From a virus, in IMG/VR virus record IMGVR_UViG_3300017758_000043, positions 1 through 35,716 of that record: a stretch of DNA of 35,716 nucleotides; one strand, given 5' to 3'. Position 1 is the first letter of the stretch. Every line of letters starts with the position of its first letter. The notes under the pieces are model-generated. The model saw only the letters and a list, made by a program, of their open reading frames with translations. It ran no database searches and was not told the origin of the DNA. The translations under genes were made by a program, and so were the position numbers. Shown here piece by piece: positions 1 to 10,700 of the stretch.

Positions 1-2423
1 GTATTATACACACTCTCAGCAAGCTGCTCACCTATAGATTGTAGTGCTCCTGTTTCAAATTCTGCAGCACCACCGGCTAGTACGGTTAATCCTCCCTTGG
101 TTAGGGTACGACCTACACCCTTGCTCATTAAATTATTAAGGTCTTGTCTTACAAACTGAGCAAAAGTACTAGTTCCTGCAGTTGGGTTGACTGCTCTGAC
201 TTTTGCAAACTTAGATATAGCCCTTGCAGCTAAGCTATTAACTAAACCACTAGAGTTAATTATGTTTCTAAAACCTATATCCTCTAACACAGCAGTAACA
301 ATTGCAACAGGCACAGCTACAGCTCTTTGCTCATCCAAGTCTATGTTGTCAAAGTTAGGATTGTTAGCCATCTTATTCATCTGTGCCTCATTAGACTGAG
401 ACATTAACCTTAATATTCTTGTGGCTTTGTTGTTAACTTTTCTATTCTTTAATAATTTTTTACCTAGTTGAGGACCATACTTTGCAGTAAGTTGTGCGGC
501 TTTTTTAGGACCTGATTTTATAATACCCACAAAAGCAGGTATAGAATAAGCTACACCATGAAATGCTTTCTGTATATCATTACCATTATTTTTTATTGCC
601 TTTCTATAAGCCGCCCTACCATCTGTTTCTTGACCCACATAGGTGCTAAAAAAATCTCTAAACTTATCACGAGTCCCCTCTTCTAAATCCATCATTCCAA
701 CCACGCCTGTGTATCTGTTCCTGCTAAAGGCTCCACCCATGGCAGTACTCTTTGCTTTCTCGTAGTCAGTTATTGTTTCAGAAACCATTATATCGTCCCT
801 GCCTTCCATTAATGAAGACACTTCTGTGTCCTCGTATTCTCTTAAAGCTTTAGTTGATACGTCTTCATATATACTTTCGGTTAAAGAATGTAAATCATCT
901 CCATCTGCGTTCTCGATATTCTCTAATACAACCTGTAAATCATTTGGATTAAATTCCGATAACAAACCTTTAAGTTTCTTTTGGTCTATTACATCAAGTT
1001 CTTTTTTTGCAAGCAAAGTTTTTATACCTCTTAGTACATCATACTCATCTGAATCTAAATCAAGCTGTGCTTGCAAAACTCCTATAGTAACCCCCGTTTC
1101 ATCAAAATTAAACCCCTCTATATTATTTGTTAGCTGTGCAACTGCATAATCTACGTGCTCATCTGCTGCAAACCTGCTCTCAGATGCATCAAAGTTTTTA
1201 AGCTTAGGTGCAACATAAGTACCTATCTCTTCAAAAACAGATAGAAAAGCTCCACCTACACCTCCCATTACAGAAGTAAGGAGACGTTCTACTGCTTGAC
1301 CCTTATCACCTGATGTGTTTTGCATTAAGGTATATTCACCTACCATCTCATCAAGCTGTGCTCCTTTTGTTACAAAAGATTTCTGTCTGTTAATTAAGCT
1401 AGTTCGTGCAGAATCTAATACCTTAGAGGCTTCTTGGTATTCTTGATATAGTGGATTGTTAAGTAGCTCGTCTGCATTTTTTCCTGCAAAAGATTCTTTA
1501 TAAATTCTAGATAGTCTTAGTTTTTCTGCTGAATAATTTCTAACATCATCTGAAAACCTATCAACCTGAGTATTAAACAAAGTATTAAGCTTTACAAGCT
1601 GCTCTTTGTTTTGAATTTTGTTTAAATATTCTTGTTCGTTTTTTGAGGCTTGGTTAAACGCCTCTACTGATGCTTTCTTATTCTTAATTAGAAACTGACG
1701 AAGCTCTTCAGCTCTACCCTTGGCTCCTATTTCTAATGCGTCTGCAAAAGGCAAACCAAAAGCATCTAATGGTACTGTTAACTCCTGACCATTAGCAGAC
1801 TTAACCACCATCTTATCTCCTATTCCTGCCTCCTCAAAATCAAAACCATACTGATTGAATTTGTAATTCATCTCACCAACTACCTCGCCCTCTTCTCTAT
1901 CTCCTGTTAATTCAGAGTCAATTGAGTTGACGTTGGCAATAAATACATTTTCTCCTAAGTCTTTATTATAGTTATCACCTAAAATAGAAGTCGCAAAGGG
2001 GTCTGAGGTATCAAAGCTATCCTTTGTAAGATAGGACTCCGATGAAGTATCGCCTTGAGAATAACCTGAAGGTAATTCCCCACCTCCTTCTGTCTGTGGT
2101 AGAGGAAATAGTTCGTTTGGTACTTCCTGTGGAAGGTCCGGGTCTGTCTCGAATGGATTTTTTTTTTCAGGCACAGCTTCAGGTACACCTGCATCAGGAT
2201 TTATAGCAGAAGTGCTTACGTCCACAGGCTCAGGTGTAGTTTCAAAACTATAGGTACTATCAAAAACATCTCTAGATTTAGTGAACAAACCCTCTGAAGT
2301 TACCACTCCAAAAACTTTATCTCTATAAGATTCGTCTTGATATTCTTGTTGAAACACCTCAAAAGATTTTGTAAAAAAACCTTCGCTAATTAAAACGTCA
2401 TATAACTTTTTTAATTCGTCCAT
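1..2423 (-). CDS. Large internal virion (ejection) protein, 3' end cut by window edge
   Basis: An open frame of 807 codons starts at an ATG at 2423 and runs off the left edge without a stop. The first ~60 residues hold a tandem duplication: SEGFFTKSFEVFQQEY is followed by SEGLFTKSRDVFDSTY about 29 residues later. I recall similar N-terminal repeats in very large virion proteins of flavobacterial podoviruses. The rest is largely helical and charged, with an acidic linker (about residues 65-120) and, near the visible end, Ala/Gly-rich hydrophobic stretches. It is the last of three consecutive genes after the nozzle and cupin-like genes, as T7 gp14-gp15-gp16 follow the T7 nozzle, so I infer a DNA-ejection protein analogous to gp16. 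No catalytic motif is visible in this part. The phage-structural context is fairly sure; the function is inference. Confidence 0.6.
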   Translation of the reverse strand, partial: MDELKKLYDVLISEGFFTKSFEVFQQEYQDESYRDKVFGVVTSEGLFTKSRDVFDSTYSFETTPEPVDVSTSAINPDAGVPEAVPEKKNPFETDPDLPQEVPNELFPLPQTEGGGELPSGYSQGDTSSESYLTKDSFDTSDPFATSILGDNYNKDLGENVFIANVNSIDSELTGDREEGEVVGEMNYKFNQYGFDFEEAGIGDKMVVKSANGQELTVPLDAFGLPFADALEIGAKGRAEELRQFLIKNKKASVEAFNQASKNEQEYLNKIQNKEQLVKLNTLFNTQVDRFSDDVRNYSAEKLRLSRIYKESFAGKNADELLNNPLYQEYQEASKVLDSARTSLINRQKSFVTKGAQLDEMVGEYTLMQNTSGDKGQAVERLLTSVMGGVGGAFLSVFEEIGTYVAPKLKNFDASESRFAADEHVDYAVAQLTNNIEGFNFDETGVTIGVLQAQLDLDSDEYDVLRGIKTLLAKKELDVIDQKKLKGLLSEFNPNDLQVVLENIENADGDDLHSLTESIYEDVSTKALREYEDTEVSSLMEGRDDIMVSETITDYEKAKSTAMGGAFSRNRYTGVVGMMDLEEGTRDKFRDFFSTYVGQETDGRAAYRKAIKNNGNDIQKAFHGVAYSIPAFVGIIKSGPKKAAQLTAKYGPQLGKKLLKNRKVNNKATRILRLMSQSNEAQMNKMANNPNFDNIDLDEQRAVAVPVAIVTAVLEDIGFRNIINSSGLVNSLAARAISKFAKVRAVNPTAGTSTFAQFVRQDLNNLMSKGVGRTLTKGGLTVLAGGAAEFETGALQSIGEQLAESVYN

Positions 2424-2444
2424 CTATTTATTTATATTTTATTT

Positions 2445-4430
2445 TTATTCAGGGTCTAGTATTCCACCGCCACCTTTTCCTGACTGTTTTCCTCCGATAC
2501 TACCTCTTATAAAGTCTGATTGCGAATCAATCATTGCGGCAGGTAAATTACTCTTAATAAAATTACGTAAATCTAGTAGCTGTCTATCCATAACCACTCT
2601 ATCACTATCTATTACAAACGTAAATGGCTTGTCCCCTTCCTTTGCACCCGGCTTAATAATTTCTAACTCTTCACTAAAGCTTCCTGCGTTGTTAATTGTA
2701 AATCCGAAGCCTTCTAAGAATGGTTGTAATTTATTTTGTACTTCCTCATCATCTCCTATTAGAGTAGGTCCTTCCTCAGTATCCTTTAGTAATATATTAT
2801 CAGCTGTTATAACTGTATCAATATATCTGTTACCATACTGTTGAGTTGTCTCTTGAGATGAAGTTCCTGCACCTGTACTTGATTGTACAATAGAACCTAG
2901 CTCAACAGTTTCACCTGCTTTGTATTGTTTTTGTTTGACATAGTCGTCATAGCTTGCTTTAAATTTTTCTACTCTACCATCTTCAAACACCACTTCATAA
3001 ACACCATCTGTGTCGGTAGTTCTAGTTTCTTTTACCACACCTGTTCTTAATCCACCTGCTAAGTCAACACTATCTAAAATGTTTGGCACTCCTGTTAATA
3101 GTACAGCTGATTTAGCAAACGACTCAAAGCCCATAAGTTGTCCATTAGGTCCAACTAAAGGAACATCTTTAGTGGTACCATCGTTCATAGTTATGAATAT
3201 TGAATTACCTTTTTTCTGCACCTCAGAAACACCATCAAAGTTATCTCTAAAATATGTCTCAGCTGCTTTAACAGATGCTGCATCACCATAGTATATATCT
3301 GATAACATATTAAATGTAGTCTTGTCTTCGAGTTGTTGGTCTTTTTTATTAGTAACCGCTTGAGGGTCAAAGCCTCTACGACTTGAAGTGGTGGTTATTG
3401 TCTTATCAACACCATCATTTAGTCTTTCTATAATAGCATCCTTAACTTGCTTATATTGAGCCTCGGTAAATTCAGGCTCACCGCCTCTATTGTTTTTTCT
3501 GTCTAAAAATATTTCATTAGCCTTACGCTTTGTAGAGTCAGGCTCATATGTATACGTGTAGGGTTTATTGGTTGTCGGCTCTATAAGACCCTCATTAGTT
3601 AATATAGATGTTACATGAAGTGGATTAGCCATCATAGCATCTGCAGTATATCCTGCCCACTCAAAATATTCTTTTAGAACCTCATCATTACCTGTGTATC
3701 TTCCACCTTGAGAAGAAGTTTTATATATCATATCAAGACCACCTTGTCCTGCATACTTTACGTCTATCTCATCTATTATTCCTAGACCATCTACAGCAGC
3801 CGCAACGTTTTTTCTTACATCATAATAATCATACTCTCCTGCAAGGTTACCCATTAATTCAGGTACAGTTTGAAATGAGCTAGGGTCGGTATCCATCTTT
3901 CCGTCTTTCCATAACCCTATTGAAACCATTCCATTACTAGGATTAATTAATGCTTTAGAGTTTCTAAGGTTATACAAACCTTCAGCCTGTTCCATCTTCC
4001 ATTGCTCTAACATCTGTGCTCTTTTGGATGGGTCAGCAGCATTGATGCGTTCCATCTTAGTCTTATAAGCATCTTGGTAAGCCTCACCCAACTTAAACAT
4101 TTGTTTGTTAGATGAGTTTAGGTTTGCTCTAACAATAGCATAGTCACGAGGTTTTAAAATTCCTTGCTTTAATAATCTATCTTGTGTTAATAAAACTTGT
4201 GAGGCATCTGAAGTATAGTTAGCTACAAAAGTATTACCATCTACATATTCTCCTGATGGTGCGTTATCTAGGTTTTCAACCATCTCACGAGATGCATCTG
4301 CAAGCTCTTTCTTTTGAGCCTCTCTAGAGGCTACCTCAGCTTTTAATACATCTGTAAACTGTGAAGCAACTGCAGACCAATCTATGGCATTACTTGCCTC
4401 TCTTTTTACGTATCCAAATTTTGTTGCCAT
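2445..4430 (-). CDS. Putative internal virion / ejection protein (661 aa)
   Basis: A 661-residue, mostly helical, charged protein without signal peptide or clear transmembrane segment. It starts MATKFGYVKREA and ends in a short Gly-rich tail (GKGGGGILDPE). No enzymatic motif is visible. It lies 10 nt downstream of the Ala/Gln-rich membrane-type virion protein and 21 nt upstream of the very large partial protein. Position, size and order match the middle member of a three-protein ejectosome (compare T7 gp15) or the cargo proteins of crAss-like phages. This is a positional inference; I do not recognise the sequence itself with certainty. Confidence 0.55.
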   Translation of the reverse strand: MATKFGYVKREASNAIDWSAVASQFTDVLKAEVASREAQKKELADASREMVENLDNAPSGEYVDGNTFVANYTSDASQVLLTQDRLLKQGILKPRDYAIVRANLNSSNKQMFKLGEAYQDAYKTKMERINAADPSKRAQMLEQWKMEQAEGLYNLRNSKALINPSNGMVSIGLWKDGKMDTDPSSFQTVPELMGNLAGEYDYYDVRKNVAAAVDGLGIIDEIDVKYAGQGGLDMIYKTSSQGGRYTGNDEVLKEYFEWAGYTADAMMANPLHVTSILTNEGLIEPTTNKPYTYTYEPDSTKRKANEIFLDRKNNRGGEPEFTEAQYKQVKDAIIERLNDGVDKTITTTSSRRGFDPQAVTNKKDQQLEDKTTFNMLSDIYYGDAASVKAAETYFRDNFDGVSEVQKKGNSIFITMNDGTTKDVPLVGPNGQLMGFESFAKSAVLLTGVPNILDSVDLAGGLRTGVVKETRTTDTDGVYEVVFEDGRVEKFKASYDDYVKQKQYKAGETVELGSIVQSSTGAGTSSQETTQQYGNRYIDTVITADNILLKDTEEGPTLIGDDEEVQNKLQPFLEGFGFTINNAGSFSEELEIIKPGAKEGDKPFTFVIDSDRVVMDRQLLDLRNFIKSNLPAAMIDSQSDFIRGSIGGKQSGKGGGGILDPE

Positions 4431-4440
4431 ATTTTATTTT

Positions 4441-5445
4441 TTAAAAAGGTGCACTAGACATTAAGATATTTAATGCGGTTTGTTCTTGAGGAGTAATTGT
4501 ACCTGCTGTTTGCTTAGCTTGCAGTGCTAGTATTTGTTTTTGTCTTGCTTGTTGTGCAGGAGTTTGACCGGGGGAAAAGGCATTCTGTCCTGCTGTTGCT
4601 TGTCCAAAGGCAGCTTGATAAGACTCATTACCAAAGATTTGCATTTTTTGTTCATCACTTAAACTTCTTCTGAATTTTCTAAAATCAGAGTTGCTTCCTG
4701 CTCCTATAGCTGCAGGGTCAAAATTGGTAAAACCCTCACCTGCTTCTCCTTGACCTTTAATATCTCCAATATTAGAAAATTCATCGGCTGTAAACTGAGT
4801 ATTTCCTAAAGCTGCTTTTTGTGCTGCTGTCTGTTGACTATATAAAGGCACCAATGACGCACCTGCTTGTACTGTATTTATAGCACCTTGAATCCCTTGG
4901 GCTGTTTGTGCCTGTGCTCGTTGCTCTGCATCTGCTGCTGCCTGTTGTGCACCTGCTATTTCACCTAAGTCTAATTGAACATTTAAGTCTCTTAATCTTG
5001 AGTCTTCTTCCGCTACAGCTTTGTCTATTGCTTGTAGCTCTTGACCCATAGCTGTACGCACCTGCCCTTGTGCTGCTGTCTGTGCTTGTTGTAATCTACC
5101 TGCTGTAGCTGCCACACCTCTTTGGTCTCCCTCTTGTGACGCTTGCAAAGCTGTAGCTCCCTGCTGAAGGAGTGCTTCTCTTTGTAACTCATATGGTTCC
5201 TTCTTAATAGAAAGCTCTTCCATATAATTTATATCTAATCTTTTTCTTGCTGTACGCATCATAGCGTCTGCTTTAGAATCAGCTTCTCTTTGTGCTCTTT
5301 TAGATTTTCCTGCTTGAGCAAAAGAAAATGCAGTTCCACCTGCAGCTAAAGCTACTGACGCTATACCTAAAGCCAATCCTGTCATCTGTTGTTGACCGCC
5401 TTCTTCTACAGCTAATCTAACTATCTCTATAATTAATCCTGACAT
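4441..5445 (-). CDS. Ala/Gln-rich internal virion protein with N-terminal membrane segment
   Basis: 334 residues. An N-terminal hydrophobic Ala/Gly-rich helix (about residues 22-43, TGLALGIASVALAAGG) is followed by a long Ala/Gln-rich helical region (about 50-200) with heptad-like spacing and a flexible Gln/Gly-rich C-terminus. This resembles T7 gp14-type internal virion proteins that insert into the cell envelope during DNA ejection. The start overlaps the preceding gene by 13 nt. A second in-frame ATG at residue 21 (MTGLALG) would place the hydrophobic helix at the N-terminus and is a reasonable alternative start. It is the first of three presumed ejection proteins. The role is inferred from composition and gene order. 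Confidence 0.6.
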   Translation of the reverse strand: MSGLIIEIVRLAVEEGGQQQMTGLALGIASVALAAGGTAFSFAQAGKSKRAQREADSKADAMMRTARKRLDINYMEELSIKKEPYELQREALLQQGATALQASQEGDQRGVAATAGRLQQAQTAAQGQVRTAMGQELQAIDKAVAEEDSRLRDLNVQLDLGEIAGAQQAAADAEQRAQAQTAQGIQGAINTVQAGASLVPLYSQQTAAQKAALGNTQFTADEFSNIGDIKGQGEAGEGFTNFDPAAIGAGSNSDFRKFRRSLSDEQKMQIFGNESYQAAFGQATAGQNAFSPGQTPAQQARQKQILALQAKQTAGTITPQEQTALNILMSSAPF

Positions 5446-5957
5446 ATCAATTGTTTTTTTAAAATAATGTGTTCAGGCAAATCCATATAATTTTCTGTAT
5501 AAATATCTTTCTCTGCCTCTTCTACTGTTTCTTTATCAGTCTTATAAACACAGGACCAAATGCAATCTTCGTGCATATACGCAACTCTTTGTGTACCTGC
5601 CTCTGTTTGTACCACCATAGGTGCTTTGATTCTTTTTATCTCACCTGTATCTATTAGCACAGACATCTCTCCCTTCATAAAAAACGAAGGATGATTTGTC
5701 AAGTGTATAAAACTTACCACTAAAGACCCCTTTGGCATAAACAATTCTCGTGTATATAAACCATCTTTTATATGGTGCGTTACAGGAAATACTTCCTGCA
5801 TCTCATCAGTATGATGAGTAACAGCTCCGTTAATGGTTTGCAAGTTCTCTTTAAAATCAGCAATTGCCTCCCACAAAAGTCCTCGGTCAACATCAATTAA
5901 CTCTAGAAAATGTTCAGCAGACTTTTGCTTTTTCTTAAAAAACTTTAATATACCCAT
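5433..5957 (-). CDS. Cupin-like virion-associated protein (174 aa)
   Basis: After a Lys-rich N-terminus (GILKFFKKKQK), residues ~65-140 read as a cupin/RmlC-type beta-barrel: RELFMPKGSLVVSFIHLT, then FMKGEMSVLIDTGE, then KAPMVVQTEAGTQRVAY and a closing DCIWSCVYKT strand. I recall this small jelly-roll family next to tail and ejection genes in many podoviruses. The metal-binding His/Glu set of enzymatic cupins is incomplete (one His in FIHLTNH), so a structural or assembly role is more likely than an enzymatic one. It overlaps the following gene by 13 nt and lies 23 nt from the preceding one, so it belongs to the late tail operon. Fold confidence is moderate; function is unknown. Confidence 0.55.
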   Translation of the reverse strand: MGILKFFKKKQKSAEHFLELIDVDRGLLWEAIADFKENLQTINGAVTHHTDEMQEVFPVTHHIKDGLYTRELFMPKGSLVVSFIHLTNHPSFFMKGEMSVLIDTGEIKRIKAPMVVQTEAGTQRVAYMHEDCIWSCVYKTDKETVEEAEKDIYTENYMDLPEHIILKKQLICQD

Positions 5958-5980
5958 ATATCATACAAAGATACTAAATT

Positions 5981-6835
5981 TTAAGGAAAACTTTTCATTG
6001 CTTCTGACTCAACTGCAAATAGCTCTGAAGCTGTAGTGACATCTAGGGTTAACTCAAACACGCAGTAGTGTCCTAAAACACCATGTGATTCTGCTGTTGG
6101 ATTTTTAATAAAGAACCAATAGCCATCTACAGTAGGAATAAAAGTAGGCTGAGGTGCTCCTGCAAAACCACCTGTTGCTGCTGCTGTTGTGTTTATTTTA
6201 ATATTATTTTGCCCTGCAGGAAGGTTAACTATGGTTTCTGTTAAAACTCCCACAAATTGAGGTGTATCATAATTAGGTCCTGCAGCATAATACATATAAT
6301 CTCCTGCGGTAATTATACTTCCTACAGATATATTGTTATCAAAACCTACAATAACAGCTGCAGGAGCTACAGAGTTAATAGCATTGTTTACGCCAAGCCC
6401 GTTTACACTTCTTAGCTCCCATTGAGTTTCATTAGTATCAGGTCCTGTTGGTCCATCGCTTCTAACAAACCCAAACCATGCCCCTTCTTTTTTCACAAAA
6501 TAATTTACATCTATCTCACCATCTAATTGTATATCCGTAAACAACTTAGCATCCCAAGCATCATCGCTTTCAAGGTTTAATGTTTTAAAAATTTTATTTT
6601 GTAAAGGCTCTTGATTAAAAACACTTGTTATTCTAGATGGGTAATTAACTCCATAGTAATTATTTCTTGACTCATTTGTATTATGTCTCCATAGATTACC
6701 TCCATTAAAGCTATATAAATATTGATTCATTCCTTTAAGAAACTCTGCACCATATGAATAGAATGATGGAAATCCCTGTGAGTCTTCACTATAAGTTATA
6801 GTCGGTTTGTTTATTTTAGTTTCGCTTATGGACAT
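5981..6835 (-). CDS. Tail-tip/nozzle accessory protein (284 aa)
   Basis: The N-terminal half carries PSFYSYGAEFLKGMNQYLYS, an R-H-N/NNYYG segment, FNQEPLQNKIFKTLNLE and KKEGAWFGFVRSDG. I recall this pattern at the C-terminal end of the long nozzle proteins of related flavobacterial podoviruses. Here it is a separate gene, which suggests the nozzle is divided among polypeptides. The C-terminal half is Gly/Ala/Thr-rich beta structure. It overlaps the upstream 310-residue gene by 10 nt, implying coupled translation. Last of the three tail-tip genes before the cupin-like gene. Location at the tail tip is inference. Confidence 0.55.
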   Translation of the reverse strand: MSISETKINKPTITYSEDSQGFPSFYSYGAEFLKGMNQYLYSFNGGNLWRHNTNESRNNYYGVNYPSRITSVFNQEPLQNKIFKTLNLESDDAWDAKLFTDIQLDGEIDVNYFVKKEGAWFGFVRSDGPTGPDTNETQWELRSVNGLGVNNAINSVAPAAVIVGFDNNISVGSIITAGDYMYYAAGPNYDTPQFVGVLTETIVNLPAGQNNIKINTTAAATGGFAGAPQPTFIPTVDGYWFFIKNPTAESHGVLGHYCVFELTLDVTTASELFAVESEAMKSFP

Positions 6836-7758
6836 GGTGTTATGTTTGCTATTACTCCGTTAGTGTTTACTTCTACAATTGCTTTTCCTGATGGAGGATT
6901 CATTACATATGTACCTGCAGGTAGCGGTGTTAAACCACTACTGTCTTGGAAAACAAATTCATTTCTTTGAGGTTCACCCGGAGTGTTTCCTCTATTAGGT
7001 GCGTGAAAAAAGAACGTAGGGAATGAAGTTGTCGCACAATCATCTGAGCCTAGGTTAACAGATACTGAAGGTAATGCAGCAGGGCAATTTATTTCTAAGC
7101 TCCAACCCGTACCACAGTAACCTACAATTTCCACTTCACACGCATCACTATTATTATTTACCCTAGGAACCACTAGTGTAGTATACCCCGGTCCTGCTGC
7201 ATATAAAAACACATCCGCAGAAGTACCTGTTGCGGTTCCATTAAATCCAACAGAGTCAAAGACACCTGTTGTAGCATTGTATGTGAACTCCTCTAGACCT
7301 GAATACCCCCCACCATCTAGGGTTGTTCCCACTCCGGGAGAACAATCATTAGCTGAATTACCCGATATAGTTAAATTACCTGCTGCAGCTGCAGCATAAC
7401 CAAATATGTTTGAAGTAAGCTTATTATATACCACCCCATCAAATGTAGCCCTAATACCATCAGGGACGCTTACAGGGTCGAAGTAAATTAGTATGGCACC
7501 AAAGTCACCACCTGTACTAAATGTCAGCTTATAAACTCCTTGTGAGCCTGACGCAGCAATAGCAGAATCACAAGGTGCAAAGCACGATGGGCATGGGGTT
7601 GCTATTGAAAGGACACATCCAATCTGTTGCCTACATACAGTACCATCAGAATAAAATCCATCTGATGCACATATAGTTAAGTCCACATCAGTATATACTG
7701 CAGATGCAGTTGATAAGGTTGGTCCATCTATATAATAATTTCCTAAGCTTGCTGCCAT
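6826..7758 (-). CDS. Cys-containing tail-tip / receptor-binding candidate (310 aa)
   Basis: A beta-rich protein. After an N-terminal Cys cluster (ending PCPSC) comes a domain of the form GVYKLTFSTGGDFGAILIYF, PDGIRATFDGVVYNKL and LDGGGYSGLEEFTYN, then a C-terminal domain with HAPNRGNTPGEPQRNEFVF and LPAGTYV. I recall this domain pair in the tail proteins of related flavobacterial phages. The many Cys residues match the Cys-rich C-terminus of the giant protein just upstream, so the two may form one distal assembly. It starts 9 nt after the giant gene and overlaps the next gene by 10 nt. A host-recognition role is plausible but unproven. Confidence 0.5.
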   Translation of the reverse strand: MAASLGNYYIDGPTLSTASAVYTDVDLTICASDGFYSDGTVCRQQIGCVLSIATPCPSCFAPCDSAIAASGSQGVYKLTFSTGGDFGAILIYFDPVSVPDGIRATFDGVVYNKLTSNIFGYAAAAAGNLTISGNSANDCSPGVGTTLDGGGYSGLEEFTYNATTGVFDSVGFNGTATGTSADVFLYAAGPGYTTLVVPRVNNNSDACEVEIVGYCGTGWSLEINCPAALPSVSVNLGSDDCATTSFPTFFFHAPNRGNTPGEPQRNEFVFQDSSGLTPLPAGTYVMNPPSGKAIVEVNTNGVIANITPCP

Positions 7759-7767
7759 ATCTTTTAT

Positions 7768-10700
7768 TTATGTTGGTGTACAATCACACGTTTGAAATGT
7801 TACACTAAAGTTAAGAGGTTCTTGAGTAAAATCTTGAAGACATACTATCTGTACACCCCCTGCTGTTATATTAAAACTCTGAGCTATATTAAAGCAATCT
7901 ACGTAGGAAAATAATTTAGTAGTTGCAGTAATGTTTTCCACAAAGTATGCGTTACAGCATTGTCCGGACTCATTGCTTTCTTTAGACGCAGTAACAGGGT
8001 CTAATGTTGTAGCTATAACTTCGTACTTACACCCTATAAATGCACCGCCTGTTAAACTAACAAGTTGCCCTATGTTTTCTCCATCAAAACTTATGATTTG
8101 TGTATCAGGAGTACCTGTGTTTGGTTCTTGACATCTTTCAACTATTAAATTTAAAGAGCATCCACACAAGTGAGTTGCTGTTATATTTGTTAAAGTTGAA
8201 ATACTGTTTGCACAAACCTGTATAGATTGCCCTGCAGGAACAGTTCCGCTTTGAACAGCTCCTAAACAATCTACATAACTATAAGTACCCGATGAAAGAC
8301 CATTTGCTGCAAATTCATATTGGTCACATACTTGGTCACAATCTGTTTTTGTTCCTTGTATGTTAGATACGGTATCTGTTACACTAGCTTGAGTCACAGC
8401 AGTAACCACATATGTACAATTAGGATTAGCTGTTAGGTTAACAAAAGACCCAACAGTCACACCTGAAGTAGGAGGTATTATCTCGGTCAATGGACTAGTT
8501 GTAGTTGATAGTGAATCGTAGCATAATTCAACTAATAAGTTATCTGTTGGTTCCGGGTCAGGGTCACACTCACAACAAGCCTCTGCACACGAAACATCTG
8601 AGAAACATAATTCTATAGGCGTTGGTTCTCTATAGTCCCAAATTAAATACAAGAATTCATCACTAGTATTAGGCATAGGAAAGTTAGACTGATATGTAGG
8701 TGCCGCCCCCGATATAGGAGTTGATATTGTTGCAACATTTAATAACGCCTGAATTTGAGCAGGTGTGTTAGTATAAAGAGTTGAGCTTCTGTGATATCTA
8801 AATTTATTCAGAGCAGGATTAAATATAAAGTCATCACCTAATGCAGAGATTTTGTTGCTAATAATTCTTACAGTAGCACCATTGGCAGGAATTAAATTTC
8901 CACCTTGAGGTGCTGATGTGGATGTATATTGAGAAACAATCAAGCCTGTTCCACCATTAAATTCTATTTGTTCTGATTGTAACGCACTAGTAAACGTACC
9001 ATCAAGCCAACGATACTCGTTATGAACAAACTGACCCTCCTCATTGTTAGATGTTATTGCTACTTGAATAACAGTTATTGTTGGTGCATCGGGACAGTTT
9101 ACAGTAATCTCTACTAAGGTGCTTGAAGAAGAACCGTATGCTCCAAAATTAATAATTAATTCTTCTTCAGATACAAGGTTTTTATCAAATGTAATAGAAA
9201 CCAATCCATCCGATGTAATGTTGCCGCTTAAAACCACAGCTCCATTGTATGTTCCTGTATAAGGAATAGGTGTTCCGCTATAGTTTGTAACAAAAAATGT
9301 TACAGTAACAAGACCTACTAAATTACCAAGTTGATATATAAACTGTTCCGAATTACCATCTAAACTTATGGTTCTTGAAATACCACAATTTATTTCTTGT
9401 GGTGGTTGCGGTATTCCTAAATCAGAATTAGTTAATACGTATTCATTCATGTATGGGTCATAGCCACCAAGTTTAAAAGTGTCAAAGTCCTTAATAAAAA
9501 AATCTCTAAAGAAAGACCTCATTCCAAATTCAGATACAACTTGAAGTTGTTCTGATTGAGCTGAGCTTCCCTTTAGTTGAAGGACTGCTCCACGTTTTGC
9601 ATCTGTAAAAAATTTATCTGCACCCCAAACAGCATAACTCTCAGGGTTATTACTATTTCCGTAATCTTCTATTCTAGCAATTTGTGTTCCTAAAACTTCA
9701 GGCACAGATGTAACTGCTCCACCACCTGTGGAATCAGATAGTAAGTTTTTACCTTGTAAGACATAAGAAATTTTGTCTTCTTGAAGAACTAAAATATCAG
9801 TTTCTCTACCATCTAACACAGTAATTGGACCATAAGAATCCTCAAGCGGTTTAAAGTTTAATAAGCCTAAGTTAAATTCGTTTAGTTTATTTAAGTTTGT
9901 CTCATCATTAAATACACCACTATAAGTAATGTCAGCAAACCTATGTGCTTCCTTGTAGTCTTGAGCTGACGTGCTTGTTACTCTGTTTCCTAGAGCTAGA
10001 GGCTTACCTACTATAGAATCTTCTATTTTAAAACTTTCAACTCCATTTCCAAACGTGTAACAATTAAAAAATTCTGTATCTACAATAGCAGGTACTGCAT
10101 CAGTTTGACTCTGAACATTGCCTTCATGTATTGCTCCGCTTAATGTGGTGTAATCAATAGTTATATTTGCTATGCTTGAAGGAGGAGTGCTTGGACTTAC
10201 TACAGCTGAGTTACAATCTCCATAAACTGTTGTTATTCCTGCACCGGGATTTACTGTTACACTTGTGGTAACTCCTTCTACATCATAATCAAAAACTATA
10301 GGACTAGGTTCAACTGCATCTACCTCTAATTTTATTTCGCACTCTTCAGAAAAAATTTTAAAAGTTGTAGGCGACTCATACCATAAATCAGGCAAGGCAT
10401 CTTGAGGCTCTGATTCAAAAACTATCAAAGCGTCTGACCTTATTATAACTATTTCTACATCTAGATTTGACCTTCTGTTTCTACCTGCAAAAAGACCACC
10501 ACATCCCTCTGTACCTGAAAAAGCCAATACTTGCTTACCTGATAGTTCATCATTAGGTCCTACATAATCACAAAACTGTATGTAATTAAATCCTAGAGCA
10601 CAGGGAATAGCAGGAACTATTACATCATTCCCGAAAAAACTTAATGTTTGCCAAGTACCTACTGCAGGTAGATATTCAAACTCTGATGGTGTATCATTCG

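Noticed and set aside
826-1149. Plus-strand ORF of 107 codons within the left-edge gene
   Set aside because: Antisense to an 807-codon open frame with phage-like sequence; Ser-rich shadow translation.
1979-2194. Minus-strand ORF of 71 codons in another frame of the left-edge gene
   Set aside because: The large frame runs unbroken through this segment and keeps typical codon use; the alternative has no start context of its own.
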